From positions 1 to 57,511 of the forward strand of contig RECC01000039.1 in the NCBI GenBank assembly GCA_007692455.1: a DNA stretch of 57,511 nucleotides. Reading direction: 5' to 3'. The stretch's first letter is position 1; each line of letters opens with the position of its first letter. This DNA comes from Alkalibacterium sp. (lineage in GTDB: Bacteria > Bacillota > Bacilli > Lactobacillales > Carnobacteriaceae_A). Both the position numbers and the translations under genes were made by a program. Positions 1 to 13,422 of this stretch are shown in pieces. The notes under the pieces were generated by a model that saw only the letters and a list, made by a program, of their open reading frames with translations, made no database searches and had not been told where the DNA came from.

Positions 1-3668
<3,668 letters not shown>

Positions 3669-3690
3669 GAAGAAAAGAGAGTGGCAGCTA

Positions 3691-4917
3691 GTGAAGAAAG
3701 AGAAATTAATCGGATTGCTAATTGCCAATGCACTAGTATTATCCGCCTGCGGCATGTTTCCGGATCCGGTCGACCCGAATCAGCCTGAGGTAGAAGAGCT
3801 GGAACAGGTGGAACAGTCTGGACAGGATAACGATGTTGAAGATGAAGCCTCAACGGTTGAAGCACAGTTTGATTCAGGCTATTATCGTCCAGTAATTAAC
3901 GAAGATGGCACTTATTCAGTCAGTCAGTCCAGAGGGTTGACCCGCGGGTTGAACTCAAATATCAGTCTCGAGACATTTGAAGAAGATTTGATGCGTCATT
4001 CTCAGCGTTTTTTCCCGACGGAAGATCACTTTTTCCAGGAAGGGCAGTTTATCCCTGCCGATACGATAAACAGCTGGCTGAGCAGACAGGAACCTGAAGA
4101 GGAAGAGCCAGAAGAATCAGAGGAAGAAACAGAAGAAACAGAAGAAACATCTGAGGAAACAGAAGAGACTGTGGATCTGGGTCTAAATCCGGAAGAAAAT
4201 GAATTTGATTCGATTCAGGACCGCAATCCGATGTACCTAAGTTCTGTACTGGAACATAACTTCTATGTTCAGTCAGAAGACGGTTTGGAATTGTCCGGCA
4301 TCAGCATCGGACTTGCACTCAACTCTGTAGACTATTTCGATGGTGGTAATAGTGAACAGGTCATTGATAGAGACACACTGCTTGAAGAAGGTCAGCGTAT
4401 GGCTGACGAAATTATGCCTCAGTTACGGGAGATTGAAGGCTTGGAAGACGTGCCAATCGTGATTGGTTTATACGAGCATTCCCGTAGAGACAGTCTGGCA
4501 CCCGGCACATTCATTGCTCTGTCAGTCAGCGAGAATGGCAGTACTTCTGTCAACAACTGGCAGGCTATCAACGAGCAGCGTATTGTATTTCCGCTTGAAG
4601 GGATGCAGAGTGCGGAAGGTAACAGTTTTGCCAATTTCCGCTCTGAAATCGAAAACTTCTTTCCTAATGTGAGCGGCATTACTGGTATTGCGCATTACGT
4701 TGAAGAGCAACTTATGCACTTGGAAATCAGTATCATGACTCAGTTTTATGGAAAAGGTGAAATTATAGCCTTTACTCAGTACATCAATGAAACAGCCACG
4801 TCATTTTTACCGGATACCGTCCCGGTTGAAATCAAGCTGGAATCTCTTAATGGAATGGAATCTTTCCTTTACAGAGAAGCTGAACAGGAAAATTATGAAG
4901 TTTATATTTTTAATTAA
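3691..4917 (+). CDS. camS: CamS family sex-pheromone-type lipoprotein
   Basis: Predicted membrane-anchored lipoprotein of 408 residues. It starts with GTG and has a short signal peptide ending in the lipobox LSAC, with the lipidated Cys at residue 20. An acidic low-complexity stalk (Glu/Thr/Ser rich, nt about 4095-4170) interrupts the globular part. CamS is encoded next to ligA and gatCAB in staphylococci and lactic acid bacteria. In enterococci and staphylococci the signal peptide of such proteins can release a pheromone peptide, while the role of the mature protein is not settled. The ribosome site is weak and the gap to ligA is 22 bases, so translation may be coupled. Confidence 0.88.
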   Translation: MKKEKLIGLLIANALVLSACGMFPDPVDPNQPEVEELEQVEQSGQDNDVEDEASTVEAQFDSGYYRPVINEDGTYSVSQSRGLTRGLNSNISLETFEEDLMRHSQRFFPTEDHFFQEGQFIPADTINSWLSRQEPEEEEPEESEEETEETEETSEETEETVDLGLNPEENEFDSIQDRNPMYLSSVLEHNFYVQSEDGLELSGISIGLALNSVDYFDGGNSEQVIDRDTLLEEGQRMADEIMPQLREIEGLEDVPIVIGLYEHSRRDSLAPGTFIALSVSENGSTSVNNWQAINEQRIVFPLEGMQSAEGNSFANFRSEIENFFPNVSGITGIAHYVEEQLMHLEISIMTQFYGKGEIIAFTQYINETATSFLPDTVPVEIKLESLNGMESFLYREAEQENYEVYIFN

Positions 4918-4956
4918 AGAAGAGTTATGACTTGCAGATAAGAAGGGATGATGAAG

Positions 4957-5262
4957 ATGGCGATTAATGAAGAAACAGTTAAGGAAGTAGCGAAACTGGC
5001 TAAACTGGAAATCGAAGAAGAGGACATTCATGCGTTTACAAAAGAGATGGATTCCATTATTGAAATGGTCGAACAGCTGGAAGGACTTGATACTGAAGGT
5101 GTCGAAGGAACCTATCATGGATTGTCCAGTCACAATGTCTGGAGAGAAGACAAAGCTGAAAAAGGTACAGACAAGGAACTCTTATTCAAAAACGTCAAGA
5201 CACGCAAGAATGGTTTCATTGAAGTACCGGCAATGTTTGACAACGGGGGGAGCGAAGCATAA
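4957..5262 (+). CDS. gatC: Asp-tRNA(Asn)/Glu-tRNA(Gln) amidotransferase subunit GatC
   Basis: Small subunit of the GatCAB complex, which converts Glu-tRNA(Gln) and Asp-tRNA(Asn) to the amidated forms; GatC wraps around and stabilises GatA. The sequence begins [17 protein letters not shown], the classic GatC N-terminus. ATG codons also occur at 4948 and 4951, but AGAAGGG ends at 4947, so only the ATG at 4957 has proper spacing (about 9 bases); it gives 101 residues. Its stop overlaps the gatA start (TAATG, sharing base 5262), consistent with translational coupling and fixed stoichiometry. Confidence 0.96.
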   Translation: MAINEETVKEVAKLAKLEIEEEDIHAFTKEMDSIIEMVEQLEGLDTEGVEGTYHGLSSHNVWREDKAEKGTDKELLFKNVKTRKNGFIEVPAMFDNGGSEA

Positions 5263-6728
5263 TGAATTTTTTGGATTATACTCTAGAAGAGCTGCACGAC
5301 AAATTAATTAAAAAAGAAGTGACAGCTGTCGAACTTGCTGAAGCCTCCTTTAAGCGTATTGAAGAAACAGATAGTGAAGTCGGTGCTTTTCTGGCATTAA
5401 ACAAGGAAAAAGCTCTGGAAGCGGCCAAAGAAGCCGATGAAAAAGGTATTGATGAAAATAATGTTTTAAGTGGACTTCCTGTAGGGATAAAGGACAATAT
5501 CCTTACGAAAGGCTTAACAACAACAGCTGCTTCAAAAATACTCGAAGATTTTATTCCTGTTTATGATGCGACTGCTACTGAGAAGCTCGAACAGGCAGGC
5601 ATGATAACTATTGGAAAATTAAACATGGACGAATTTGCCATGGGCGGTTCGACTGAGAACTCAGCGTTCAAAAAAACACGTAATCCATGGAATTTAAACA
5701 AAGTTCCAGGTGGATCTTCCGGCGGTTCAGCTGCGGCAGTAGCTGCGGGTCAAGTACCTGTCTCCCTAGGATCAGATACAGGCGGTTCGGTACGTGAACC
5801 GGCTGCATTTACGGGTCTGGTTGGTATTAAGCCGACTTACGGTCGAGTATCCCGTTATGGCCTAATCGCATTCGGATCAAGTCTGGATCAGATAGGTCCC
5901 TTTACGCGAACAGTCAAAGATAATGCCTTAGTCCTTAATGCCATCAGTGGTCACGATCCAAAAGATTCGACTTCTTACAATGGTGAGACACCTGATTTCA
6001 CAGAAGGCATTAATAAAGGCGTTAAAGGTCTGCGTATAGGCGTGCCTAGAGAATATTTCAACGAAGATGCGAAAGAACAAGGTGTTATCGAATCAGTACG
6101 TGAAGCAATTAAATTATACGAGAAAATGGGTGCTGAGATAGTAGAAGTCAGCCTGCCGCATTCACGCTTCGGCATACCAGCTTACTACATCATTGCCTCA
6201 TCTGAAGCGTCAAGTAACCTTCAGCGTTTTGACGGTATCCGATACGGTTACCGCGCAGAAAACGTGGAGTCTCTTGAAGATATTTATGTCAAGTCCCGTT
6301 CTGAAGGATTTGGACTGGAAGTCAAGCGCCGCATTATGCTGGGAACCTTCTCTTTGAGTTCCGGCTTTTATGATGCTCACTTTAAAAAGGCTGCTCAAGC
6401 CCGTACGCTCATCCGTAAAGATTTCGATACAGTGTTTGCAGATGTTGATGTACTGGTTGCTCCGACAACGACAACAACTGCATATGACATTGGAGAGAAA
6501 ATCAATGATCCGCTAGCAATGTACATGTCAGATATCCTGACAGTACCGGTTAACCTGGCCGGTGTACCATCTATATCCATTCCCTGCGGTTTTTCAAACG
6601 ATATGCCAGTAGGTCTGCAGATAATCGGAAATCATTTTGAAGAACAGATGATCTACCGTGTGGCACAGGCATTCGAGAAGGAAACAGAATTTTCTTCGCA
6701 AAAACCGTCATTTAAAGGAGGGAAATAA
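5262..6728 (+). CDS. gatA: Glu-tRNA(Gln) amidotransferase subunit GatA
   Basis: Amidase-signature subunit that hydrolyses glutamine and supplies ammonia to GatB. The Ser-cisSer-Lys triad is visible as Lys77 (VGIKDN), Ser152 (GGSSGGS) and Ser176 (DTGGSVR), with the same spacing as in characterised GatA proteins. At 488 residues it has the full family length. It overlaps gatC by one base and ends 3 bases before gatB. Confidence 0.98.
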   Translation: MNFLDYTLEELHDKLIKKEVTAVELAEASFKRIEETDSEVGAFLALNKEKALEAAKEADEKGIDENNVLSGLPVGIKDNILTKGLTTTAASKILEDFIPVYDATATEKLEQAGMITIGKLNMDEFAMGGSTENSAFKKTRNPWNLNKVPGGSSGGSAAAVAAGQVPVSLGSDTGGSVREPAAFTGLVGIKPTYGRVSRYGLIAFGSSLDQIGPFTRTVKDNALVLNAISGHDPKDSTSYNGETPDFTEGINKGVKGLRIGVPREYFNEDAKEQGVIESVREAIKLYEKMGAEIVEVSLPHSRFGIPAYYIIASSEASSNLQRFDGIRYGYRAENVESLEDIYVKSRSEGFGLEVKRRIMLGTFSLSSGFYDAHFKKAAQARTLIRKDFDTVFADVDVLVAPTTTTTAYDIGEKINDPLAMYMSDILTVPVNLAGVPSISIPCGFSNDMPVGLQIIGNHFEEQMIYRVAQAFEKETEFSSQKPSFKGGK

Positions 6729-6731
6729 ACC

Positions 6732-8165
6732 ATGAATTTAGAACCTGTCATTGGTTTAGAAGTACACGTCGAACTGAAAACGGACTCTAAAATGTTTTCA
6801 CCATCTCCGGCTCATTTTGGTGCGGAGCCTAACACGAATACAAATGTAATTGACTGGGGGCACCCAGGTGTCTTACCCGTTGTCAACAAAACAGCTATCG
6901 AATACGGAATGAGAGCAGCACTTGCTTTAAACTGTAAGATAGCAAACCATACTAAATTCGACCGTAAAAACTATTTTTACCCGGATAATCCAAAAGCCTA
7001 TCAGATTTCCCAGTTTGATCAGCCAATCGGTTACGATGGGTGGATAGAAATAGAAGTCAACGGCGAGACGAAAAAAATCCGCATTGAACGCGTCCACCTT
7101 GAAGAAGACGCTGGCAAGAACACTCACGGCGAAGACGGTGCATCATATGTCGATTTAAACCGTCAGGGAACACCACTGATTGAAATTGTTTCTGAAGCCG
7201 ATATGCGCTCACCTGAAGAAGCCCATGCTTATCTGGAAACCATTAAACAGCTGATTCAATTTACAAAAGTATCGGATGTGAAAATGCAGGAAGGATCCAT
7301 GCGCTGTGATGCCAATATCTCACTACGCCCTTATGGTCAGGAAGAGTTTGGAACGAAAGCTGAAATTAAGAATCTCAACTCATTTTCATATGTAAAAAAA
7401 GGACTTGAATTTGAAATTAATCGTCAGGAGAAAGCTCTCATTGCCGGAGGTGCTCTCCAACAGGAAACACGCCGTTATGACGAAGCAACAGGTGGAACGC
7501 TCTTGATGCGAACCAAAGAAGGGTCAAGCGACTACCGTTACTTCCCTGAACCGGATATTCCAAACCTGATTATCAGTGACGAATGGATTAATGATGTCAG
7601 AACATCACTTCCCGAAATGCCAAAAGAGCGCCAGGAACGTTATGTCAAAGAATACAGCTTACCGGAATACGATGCAGTCGTTTTAACCGCAACAGTAGAG
7701 ATGTCTGACTTTTTCCAGGAGACTGTTGCACATGATGCTGATCCAAAACAGGCATCTAACTGGTTAATGGGAGAAGTGTCAGCCTATCTCAACAGTGAGC
7801 AGGTTGACTTACATGACACTAATCTTACACCGAAAGCATTGGCTGATATGATTAATCTGATTGCAGATGGAACAATTTCATCTAAAATCGCGAAAAAAGT
7901 ATTCAGAGAACTGATTACGAATGGCAGTGATGATGTCAAAGCACTTGTTGAAGAAAAAGGATGGGTACAGCTGAGTGATCCATCTAAACTGCTTCCAATT
8001 ATCACTGAGACGCTTGATAAGAACGAACAGTCAATTGAAGACTACAAGAACGGCAAGGACCGTGCAATGGGCTTCCTGGTCGGCCAGGTAATGAAGCAGA
8101 CACGTGGTCAGGCTAATCCAGGCATGGTCAACAAGCTGTTGAAAGAAGAACTCGATAAACGCTAA
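6732..8165 (+). CDS. gatB: Asp/Glu-tRNA amidotransferase subunit GatB
   Basis: Kinase/transamidase subunit that activates the tRNA-bound Glu or Asp with ATP and adds ammonia from GatA. The 477 residues start with [15 protein letters not shown] and contain the cradle-domain signatures ([29 protein letters not shown]). The C-terminal 110 residues form the helical and YqeY-like tRNA-binding tail. An AAAGGAGGG ribosome site lies inside the end of gatA. It completes the gatCAB block and is followed after 27 bases by a lipid kinase gene, as in many Lactobacillales. Confidence 0.98.
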   Translation: MNLEPVIGLEVHVELKTDSKMFSPSPAHFGAEPNTNTNVIDWGHPGVLPVVNKTAIEYGMRAALALNCKIANHTKFDRKNYFYPDNPKAYQISQFDQPIGYDGWIEIEVNGETKKIRIERVHLEEDAGKNTHGEDGASYVDLNRQGTPLIEIVSEADMRSPEEAHAYLETIKQLIQFTKVSDVKMQEGSMRCDANISLRPYGQEEFGTKAEIKNLNSFSYVKKGLEFEINRQEKALIAGGALQQETRRYDEATGGTLLMRTKEGSSDYRYFPEPDIPNLIISDEWINDVRTSLPEMPKERQERYVKEYSLPEYDAVVLTATVEMSDFFQETVAHDADPKQASNWLMGEVSAYLNSEQVDLHDTNLTPKALADMINLIADGTISSKIAKKVFRELITNGSDDVKALVEEKGWVQLSDPSKLLPIITETLDKNEQSIEDYKNGKDRAMGFLVGQVMKQTRGQANPGMVNKLLKEELDKR

Positions 8166-8192
8166 TAGGCATAAGAAGGGAGAGGCAGGGGT

Positions 8193-9200
8193 ATGACACG
8201 ACGAGCCAGACTGATTTACAATCCGACATCAGGGAGAGAGACACTGAAGCGATCTATTCCTGACATTCTGAACGTCTATGAAACGGAAGGCTATGAGACC
8301 AGTGCCTATTGTACTACTCCTGCTCCCTTGAGTGCTCAACTTGAAGCTGACCGATGTACACGGGATGGCTTCGACCTTGTCATAGCGGCAGGTGGTGACG
8401 GGACGATAAATGAAGTAATCAACGGGATTGCTCCCCATTTAGACAGACCGAAACTTGCCATTATCCCTGCAGGCACGACTAACGATTATGCTCGTGCACT
8501 TAAAATTCCGAGAAGTGATTTTGTCAAGGCAGCAGAATTGATAAAAACGCGTCAGTTCGTCAAGATGGATATCGGTAAAGTAAAAACAACGTCAAAAGAA
8601 CGCTATTTTATGAATATTGGTGCGGCAGGTTTTCTGACTGAAGTAACGTATGAAGTACCGGCGAACATGAAATCAGTGTTTGGCTCTCTAGCTTACTTTG
8701 TCAAAGGGGCAGAACTGCTCCCTCAGATTGGCAAAGTACCGGTCAAAATCACCTATGATTCTGGAGAGTATGAAGGGACAGCATCCCTTGTCTTTGTTGC
8801 TTTGACTAATTCGGTTGGGGGATTTGAGAAAATTGCTCCTGATAAAAAGCTTGGAGACGGTAAATTCACCCTGATTATTGTAAAAACCACAAACATAGCC
8901 GAAATCCTTAGACTAATCACTCAGATACTGAATGACGGCAGGCATGTCCATCATCCAAAAATAATCTATACAAAAACATCAAAAGTGGTCGCAGAAACGT
9001 TGAACGACAGTCAATTAATGATAAATATTGACGGGGAATACGGCGGAGATGCACCTGCTGAATTTACTATGTATAAGCAGCATGTAGAGATAGTTGCGGA
9101 TTTGCGGAATATGAACTTGTCCATTGACAGTCGCGATGCGATTACAGTTGAAAAGGAAAGTGAATTTATTGAAGGTGTATCTCAATTAGAAGAAGAATAA
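8193..9200 (+). CDS. dagK: Diacylglycerol kinase (DgkB/YerQ type)
   Basis: Soluble lipid kinase that phosphorylates diacylglycerol released during lipoteichoic acid synthesis so that it returns to phosphatidate. The 335 residues carry the DAGK catalytic signature GGDGTINEVING (about residues 69-80) and the following PAGTTNDYARAL nucleotide-binding loop. A C-terminal beta-sandwich carries the MNIGAAGF and NIDGEYGG motifs of the DgkB family. It is the last gene of the gat transcript, as a hairpin terminator follows within 10 bases. An LTA-synthase-family gene elsewhere in the window (45155-47167) would supply the substrate. Confidence 0.94.
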   Translation: MTRRARLIYNPTSGRETLKRSIPDILNVYETEGYETSAYCTTPAPLSAQLEADRCTRDGFDLVIAAGGDGTINEVINGIAPHLDRPKLAIIPAGTTNDYARALKIPRSDFVKAAELIKTRQFVKMDIGKVKTTSKERYFMNIGAAGFLTEVTYEVPANMKSVFGSLAYFVKGAELLPQIGKVPVKITYDSGEYEGTASLVFVALTNSVGGFEKIAPDKKLGDGKFTLIIVKTTNIAEILRLITQILNDGRHVHHPKIIYTKTSKVVAETLNDSQLMINIDGEYGGDAPAEFTMYKQHVEIVADLRNMNLSIDSRDAITVEKESEFIEGVSQLEEE

Positions 9201-9209
9201 TAAAATGCC

Positions 9210-9240
9210 AGCGCACAGAAATAATCTGTGTGCTGTCTTT
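9210..9240 (+). terminator. Terminator after the pcrA-ligA-camS-gat-dagK run
   Basis: A 10-bp stem (AGCGCACAGA/TCTGTGTGCT, one G-U pair) with loop AATAA is followed by a short T-containing tail (GTCTTTATAA). The tail is weak, so some read-through into rlmD is possible. Confidence 0.7.
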
Positions 9241-9289
9241 ATAATAAGTGTATAGTGATAAGAATAAAGATAATTTAAGGAGATGTATA

Positions 9290-10678
9290 ATGACGAATAA
9301 ACAAAACAAGTCAACTGCACCAATAACTAAAAATGATGTAATCGAAGCAGCCGAAATCATGGATTTAACCCACGAAGGTCTAGGCATAGCAAAGGTTGAC
9401 GGCTATCCAGTGTTTATTGAAGGAGCACTTATTGGAGAGACAGTCGACTTCAAAGTGATTAAAGAAGGTAAAACCTTCGGGGTCGGAAAATTGATGAAAA
9501 TAATCAAAGAAAGTCCCGATCGTGTAGAGATAAAGGATAAAGCATACGCTCAGACAGGTACCATGCCTCTGCAGCATTTATCCTATGACGCTCAACTGAC
9601 GTTCAAAAAGAACCAAGTGGAAAATGTTCTGCAAAAGATTGCCAAACTACCGGATGTTAAGGTCAATGATACTATCGGAATGGATAATCCCTTTAAATAC
9701 AGAAACAAAGCTCAAATTCCTGTCCGTAAACTAAAAGGGAAAATGGAAACTGGTGTATTTAGAAAGAACAGCCATGACTTGATTCCTATGGAAGACTTCA
9801 AGATTCAGGATCCTGAAATCGATAAAGCCGTTGTAGCGGTCCGTGACATTATGCGTAAATACAGTATTAAACCCTACAATGAAAAAGAAAATATCGGAAA
9901 TCTGCGTCACATTATCGTTCGCCGTGGTTACCATACCGGTGAAATGATGATTGTTTTGGTAACGCGAACACCAAAGCTGTTCCCACTCAGCAAAATTGTT
10001 CCGGATATTCTTGAAGCACTCCCTGAAGTGGTCAGCATTGTTCAGAATGTAAATCCTAAGAAGACGAATGTGATAATGGGACAGGAAGTTATCGTTTTGC
10101 ATGGTGAAGACAAGTATCGTGACAAGTTACTCGGTCACACGTTTGAAATTTCTCATCGCTCGTTCTTCCAGGTCAACACAGAACAGGCAGAGGTCTTATA
10201 CAGCAAAGTACTGGAATTGGCTGAACTGACTGGAGAAGAAACAGTCATTGATGCATACTGTGGCATTGGCACAATCACTCTTGCATTAGCTGAACAAGCA
10301 AAAGAAGTTTATGGTATTGAACTCATTGAACCGGCAGTTGAAGATGCCAAACGTAATGCAGCACTGAATGGCGTTGAGAACGTGACGTATCAAGCAGGCG
10401 CAGCAGAAGATGTGATGCTGGACTGGAGTAGTAAAGGCCGTACCGCAGACTTGCTTGTAGTCGATCCGCCAAGAAAAGGACTGGATGGTCAATTTATTGA
10501 TGCTGTACTGACAATGCAGCCGAAGAAGATGGTGTACGTCAGCTGTAACCCGTCAACACTGGCACGTGATTTAGCCTTACTAGTCGAAGGTGGGTACACT
10601 GTAGAACAAGTACAACCCGTGGATATGTTCCCTCAGACGAGTCATGTTGAGAGTGTAGTTCTGCTAGAGAAAAAATAA
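9290..10678 (+). CDS. rlmD: 23S rRNA (uracil-C5)-methyltransferase, RlmD/RlmCD (TrmA/RumA) family
   Basis: SAM-dependent m5U methyltransferase acting on 23S rRNA. An N-terminal TRAM domain (about residues 15-70) precedes the catalytic domain with the SAM loop DAYCGIGTITLA, VDPPRKGLD, and the catalytic Cys in YVSCNPSTLARD. The start is the ATG at 9290, 7 bases after AAGGAG; an upstream in-frame GTG has no ribosome site. The segment where RlmD enzymes usually hold 4Fe-4S cysteines reads TGTMPLQHLSY with no Cys, so this copy probably lacks the cluster. The target could be U1939, U747 or both. Confidence 0.92.
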   Translation: MTNKQNKSTAPITKNDVIEAAEIMDLTHEGLGIAKVDGYPVFIEGALIGETVDFKVIKEGKTFGVGKLMKIIKESPDRVEIKDKAYAQTGTMPLQHLSYDAQLTFKKNQVENVLQKIAKLPDVKVNDTIGMDNPFKYRNKAQIPVRKLKGKMETGVFRKNSHDLIPMEDFKIQDPEIDKAVVAVRDIMRKYSIKPYNEKENIGNLRHIIVRRGYHTGEMMIVLVTRTPKLFPLSKIVPDILEALPEVVSIVQNVNPKKTNVIMGQEVIVLHGEDKYRDKLLGHTFEISHRSFFQVNTEQAEVLYSKVLELAELTGEETVIDAYCGIGTITLALAEQAKEVYGIELIEPAVEDAKRNAALNGVENVTYQAGAAEDVMLDWSSKGRTADLLVVDPPRKGLDGQFIDAVLTMQPKKMVYVSCNPSTLARDLALLVEGGYTVEQVQPVDMFPQTSHVESVVLLEKK

Positions 10679-10683
10679 ATTCC

Positions 10684-10705
10684 GCTTATACTCTTATAAG
10701 CTTTT
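10684..10705 (+). terminator. Short hairpin directly after rlmD
   Basis: Stem GCTTATA/TATAAGC with loop CTCT, followed by TTTT, 5 bases after the rlmD stop. It is AT-rich and may be only partly effective; a stronger terminator follows. Confidence 0.45.
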
Positions 10706-10732
10706 GTAATCAAATACAAAATTAAGTGGCTT

Positions 10733-10769
10733 TCCTCCTAGATGATATATATCTAGGAGGATTTTTTTT
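10733..10769 (+). terminator. Strong rho-independent terminator
   Basis: Perfect 11-bp stem TCCTCCTAGAT/ATCTAGGAGGA with a 7-base loop, followed by eight T residues. The descending arm contains AGGAGG but has no start codon at a useful distance. Confidence 0.9.
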
Positions 10770-11063
10770 GAAAAGAAAAGGTTACAACTAAATAGTACTA
10801 TAATACCATAAGTAGTTTTAGGTTTATAAAGATTGTGAATTGAAAGACAATCGATTGTTCTAATGGCTAAGGAAATGAGAAACAATGGTATAATCAGGAA
10901 AAGAAAGGTGTCGTTTATGGTCGTTAAGCGGTGACTCTCTAAACTTAATTATATATAAAACAAATCATTATAACTGATGCTCCAGCCAGGTTACATGTGT
11001 TGAAAAGACCGTGTAAGGATTACATATAATTAAATCTAAAAAATATGAGCTGAGGTGTTGAGA
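10770..11063. other. Gene-free stretch, no clear function
   Basis: AT-rich spacer between the terminator and the decayed serine hydrolase. It holds a 12-bp palindrome ACAATCGATTGT at 10847-10858. I see no convincing promoter, RNA or coding frame. Confidence 0.5.
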
Positions 11064-12133
11064 ATGTCCAGTGATCATTTGTCAAAAGAATTATTAGATG
11101 ACGTTGTAAACTCCATATCTAATAAAAAAGGGGTCTACAGCATGGTTTTGTCCGTCGAGCACGGAAGCAGGGGTTTTACGTATACTCAATCTGGAGGATT
11201 AATGGAAAATGACAGCAGCTATTTCATCGCAAGTGTAACGAAACTATATATGACGGTTATTGTCATGACTCTTATTAAAAGTGGAGAACTTAAACTTGAA
11301 GATTCTATATCACAGTATCTTCCTAGTGGTCAGGTTAAAGAAATTAACGTATATAAAGGGGTAGACTATTCTTCCGCCATAACAATCAGACATTTAATAT
11401 CCAACACATCTGGCATACCTGATTATTTCTTTCACAAAAATGAAAAGGGAAATACATTTGCCGATGATTTGCTTTTAGGTCATGATATCTCATGGGATCA
11501 AGATAAAACGATTGAATACGTAAAAAAATTAAAGCCCAAGTTTCCGCCGGGTAAAAAAGGAAAGGCGGCGTATTCAGATACAAACTATTAGCTATTGGGA
11601 AAAATCATTGAAAACGTAACGGGAAAAGACATTGCTGGTGTATTGAAAGAAGAGATTTTTGATGTGCTGGGGCTGGACAATACCTATGCCTATACAAATC
11701 CGGATGATAAAAAGCCTGTTCCTTTTTATTATAAGTCCAAAGAACTGTGGGTCCCCAAATATATTGCCTCTGTTACTGCAGAAGGTGGAATCGTGTCTAC
11801 AGCAGAAGACATGATGAGCTTTTTAAAAGCCTTTTTTAACGGGTTTTTCTTAACGACCAGTGATATTGAAACGCTCAAACAGTGGAACTTGATTCTTCCG
11901 CCTCCAAGTTTATTTTACTATGGAGTCGGTCTGGAAAAATTGTTCATTCCCAGAATCATTTCCCCGTTGAAGCCAATAAATGAAATCATCGGTTTCTGGG
12001 ACAGACGGGTTCTTTTGCATGGTACAACCCGGATACTGATCTTTATTTCACTGGCACCACTAATCAGATCGACGGTTCAGGGCATTCTGCAGTGATGAAG
12101 GGAATCATTAAAATTATCAAGGCTACACGTTAA
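11064..12133 (+). pseudogene. Decayed serine hydrolase (beta-lactamase/penicillin-binding-protein class C family)
   Basis: Remains of a class C beta-lactamase-like or esterase-like hydrolase. The SxxK motif is present (SVTK, nt about 11238) and the second motif is YSDTNY at nt 11571-11588. Directly after that Tyr comes an in-frame TAG (11589-11591), then the same frame resumes with LLGKIIENVTGKD. A second lesion near 11998-12000 (one base missing) shifts the frame. In the shifted frame the expected C-terminal part GQTGSFAWYNPDTDLYF...NQIDGSGHS runs to TAA at 12131-12133. The start is the ATG at 11064 after GAGGTG. With two independent lesions, it is inactive unless the sequence is in error. 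Confidence 0.88.
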
Positions 12134-12298
12134 GCCATGTCTAATCAATAAAAAGTACAGATTTAAAGAGAGCAAACCGTGTTCTCTTACTAATTAATGG
12201 TCTGTTGATGTAAGTTTATGTGTAAAGAATAACTAAAATTTGAGAATGTATATAATCGGAGACAAATATACTCTGTAAATACTAGGAGGAGGATTACT

Positions 12299-13120
12299 AT
12301 GATTTACGGTGCAAAGGGCGGTAATCTGGAAATAGGAGATACAGATGTAGACTTCATTACTTTTGGCAAAGGGGAAAAACCTTTGGTGATTATTCCTGGT
12401 TTATCAGATGGATTAAGAACAGTAAAGGGGACAGCTGCATCTCTTGCTGTCATGTTCAGAATATATGCAAAAGACTATAAAGTTTATGTCTTCAGTCGGA
12501 AAAATAAATTGGAAGAGGGATATTCCACAAGAGATATGGCCAGTGATTTAAAGAAGTCAATGGAAAAGTTGAACATTTCAAAGGCTTATGTCATGGGCTT
12601 GTCTCAGGGAGGAATGATTTCTCAATACTTGGCTATAGATTATCCCGAAATGGTAGAAAAGCTTGTCATAGCAGTATCTGTAGCCAGACAAAATGACACC
12701 ATACAAACGGTCATTAAAGGCTGGGTAGAGCTGGCAGAATCAAATGATTACAAAAACTTAGTGATAGATTCTACTGAAAAAACCCATACAGCCGAGTATT
12801 TGCAGAAGAAAAAGTATAGGTTGATGTATCCTTTTATTACTAAAATAGGCAGGCCTAAAAATCTTAATCGGTTTATTATACAAGCCCAAGCATGTCTTAA
12901 CCATAATGCCTACGATGAACTGGATCGTATAGACTGTCCTACCTTAGTTATTGGAGGAGACAGCGACGAAGTTGTAGGAGAAAATACATCTGAGGAAATG
13001 GCTGAAAAAATTAAAGGCAGCAAACTCGTTATATACAAAGGTCTTGGACACGGAGCATACGCAGAAACAAAGGATTTTAATCTCCAGGTTGTGAATTTTT
13101 TAGAAGAAGCACACGAGTAA
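12299..13120 (+). CDS. Alpha/beta hydrolase
   Basis: Soluble 273-residue alpha/beta hydrolase with the nucleophile elbow GLSQGG (Ser near residue 101), acid candidate in GGDSDEV and catalytic His in GLGHGAY near the C-terminus. No signal peptide. A strong AGGAGGAGG ribosome site precedes the ATG at 12299. The substrate cannot be told; the family includes esterases, lactonases and haloperoxidase-like enzymes. It sits alone, between the decayed hydrolase and a terminator. Confidence 0.85.
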   Translation: MIYGAKGGNLEIGDTDVDFITFGKGEKPLVIIPGLSDGLRTVKGTAASLAVMFRIYAKDYKVYVFSRKNKLEEGYSTRDMASDLKKSMEKLNISKAYVMGLSQGGMISQYLAIDYPEMVEKLVIAVSVARQNDTIQTVIKGWVELAESNDYKNLVIDSTEKTHTAEYLQKKKYRLMYPFITKIGRPKNLNRFIIQAQACLNHNAYDELDRIDCPTLVIGGDSDEVVGENTSEEMAEKIKGSKLVIYKGLGHGAYAETKDFNLQVVNFLEEAHE

Positions 13121-13198
13121 TTATCACTGAAGGCTTACTAAACTAACAAGTAGTAAAAGAGTATAGATGCTGGAAGTAATCATATTTTTATTAACGTC

Positions 13199-13227
13199 AG
13201 CCTCAGAGAAACGTTTGAGGCTTTTTT
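13199..13227 (+). terminator. Terminator after the alpha/beta hydrolase
   Basis: Stem AGCCTCA/TGAGGCT with loop GAGAAACGTT, running into TTTTTT. The remaining bases to 13422 are AT-rich leader for the next gene, with nothing else recognised. Confidence 0.75.
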
Positions 13228-13422
13228 AATGTCATTATTTGAGTATATATGTACTATTCTATTTTCAAAATAGAGTGTCAAATTTTTAAATAAATATGAG
13301 AATTAACAAGGCTCTGGTTAGCTTAATTTTAATGGATATCTTAAACTAAAGGTAGATAATATTATGTAAGGGAACGTTTAACAAAGAAGATAAGCTTTAA
13401 GAAAAGGAAGAAGGATATTGGG

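Noticed and set aside
12166-12188. Hairpin AAGAGAGCA/TGTTCTCTT after the decayed hydrolase
   Set aside because: No T run follows; not listed as a terminator.
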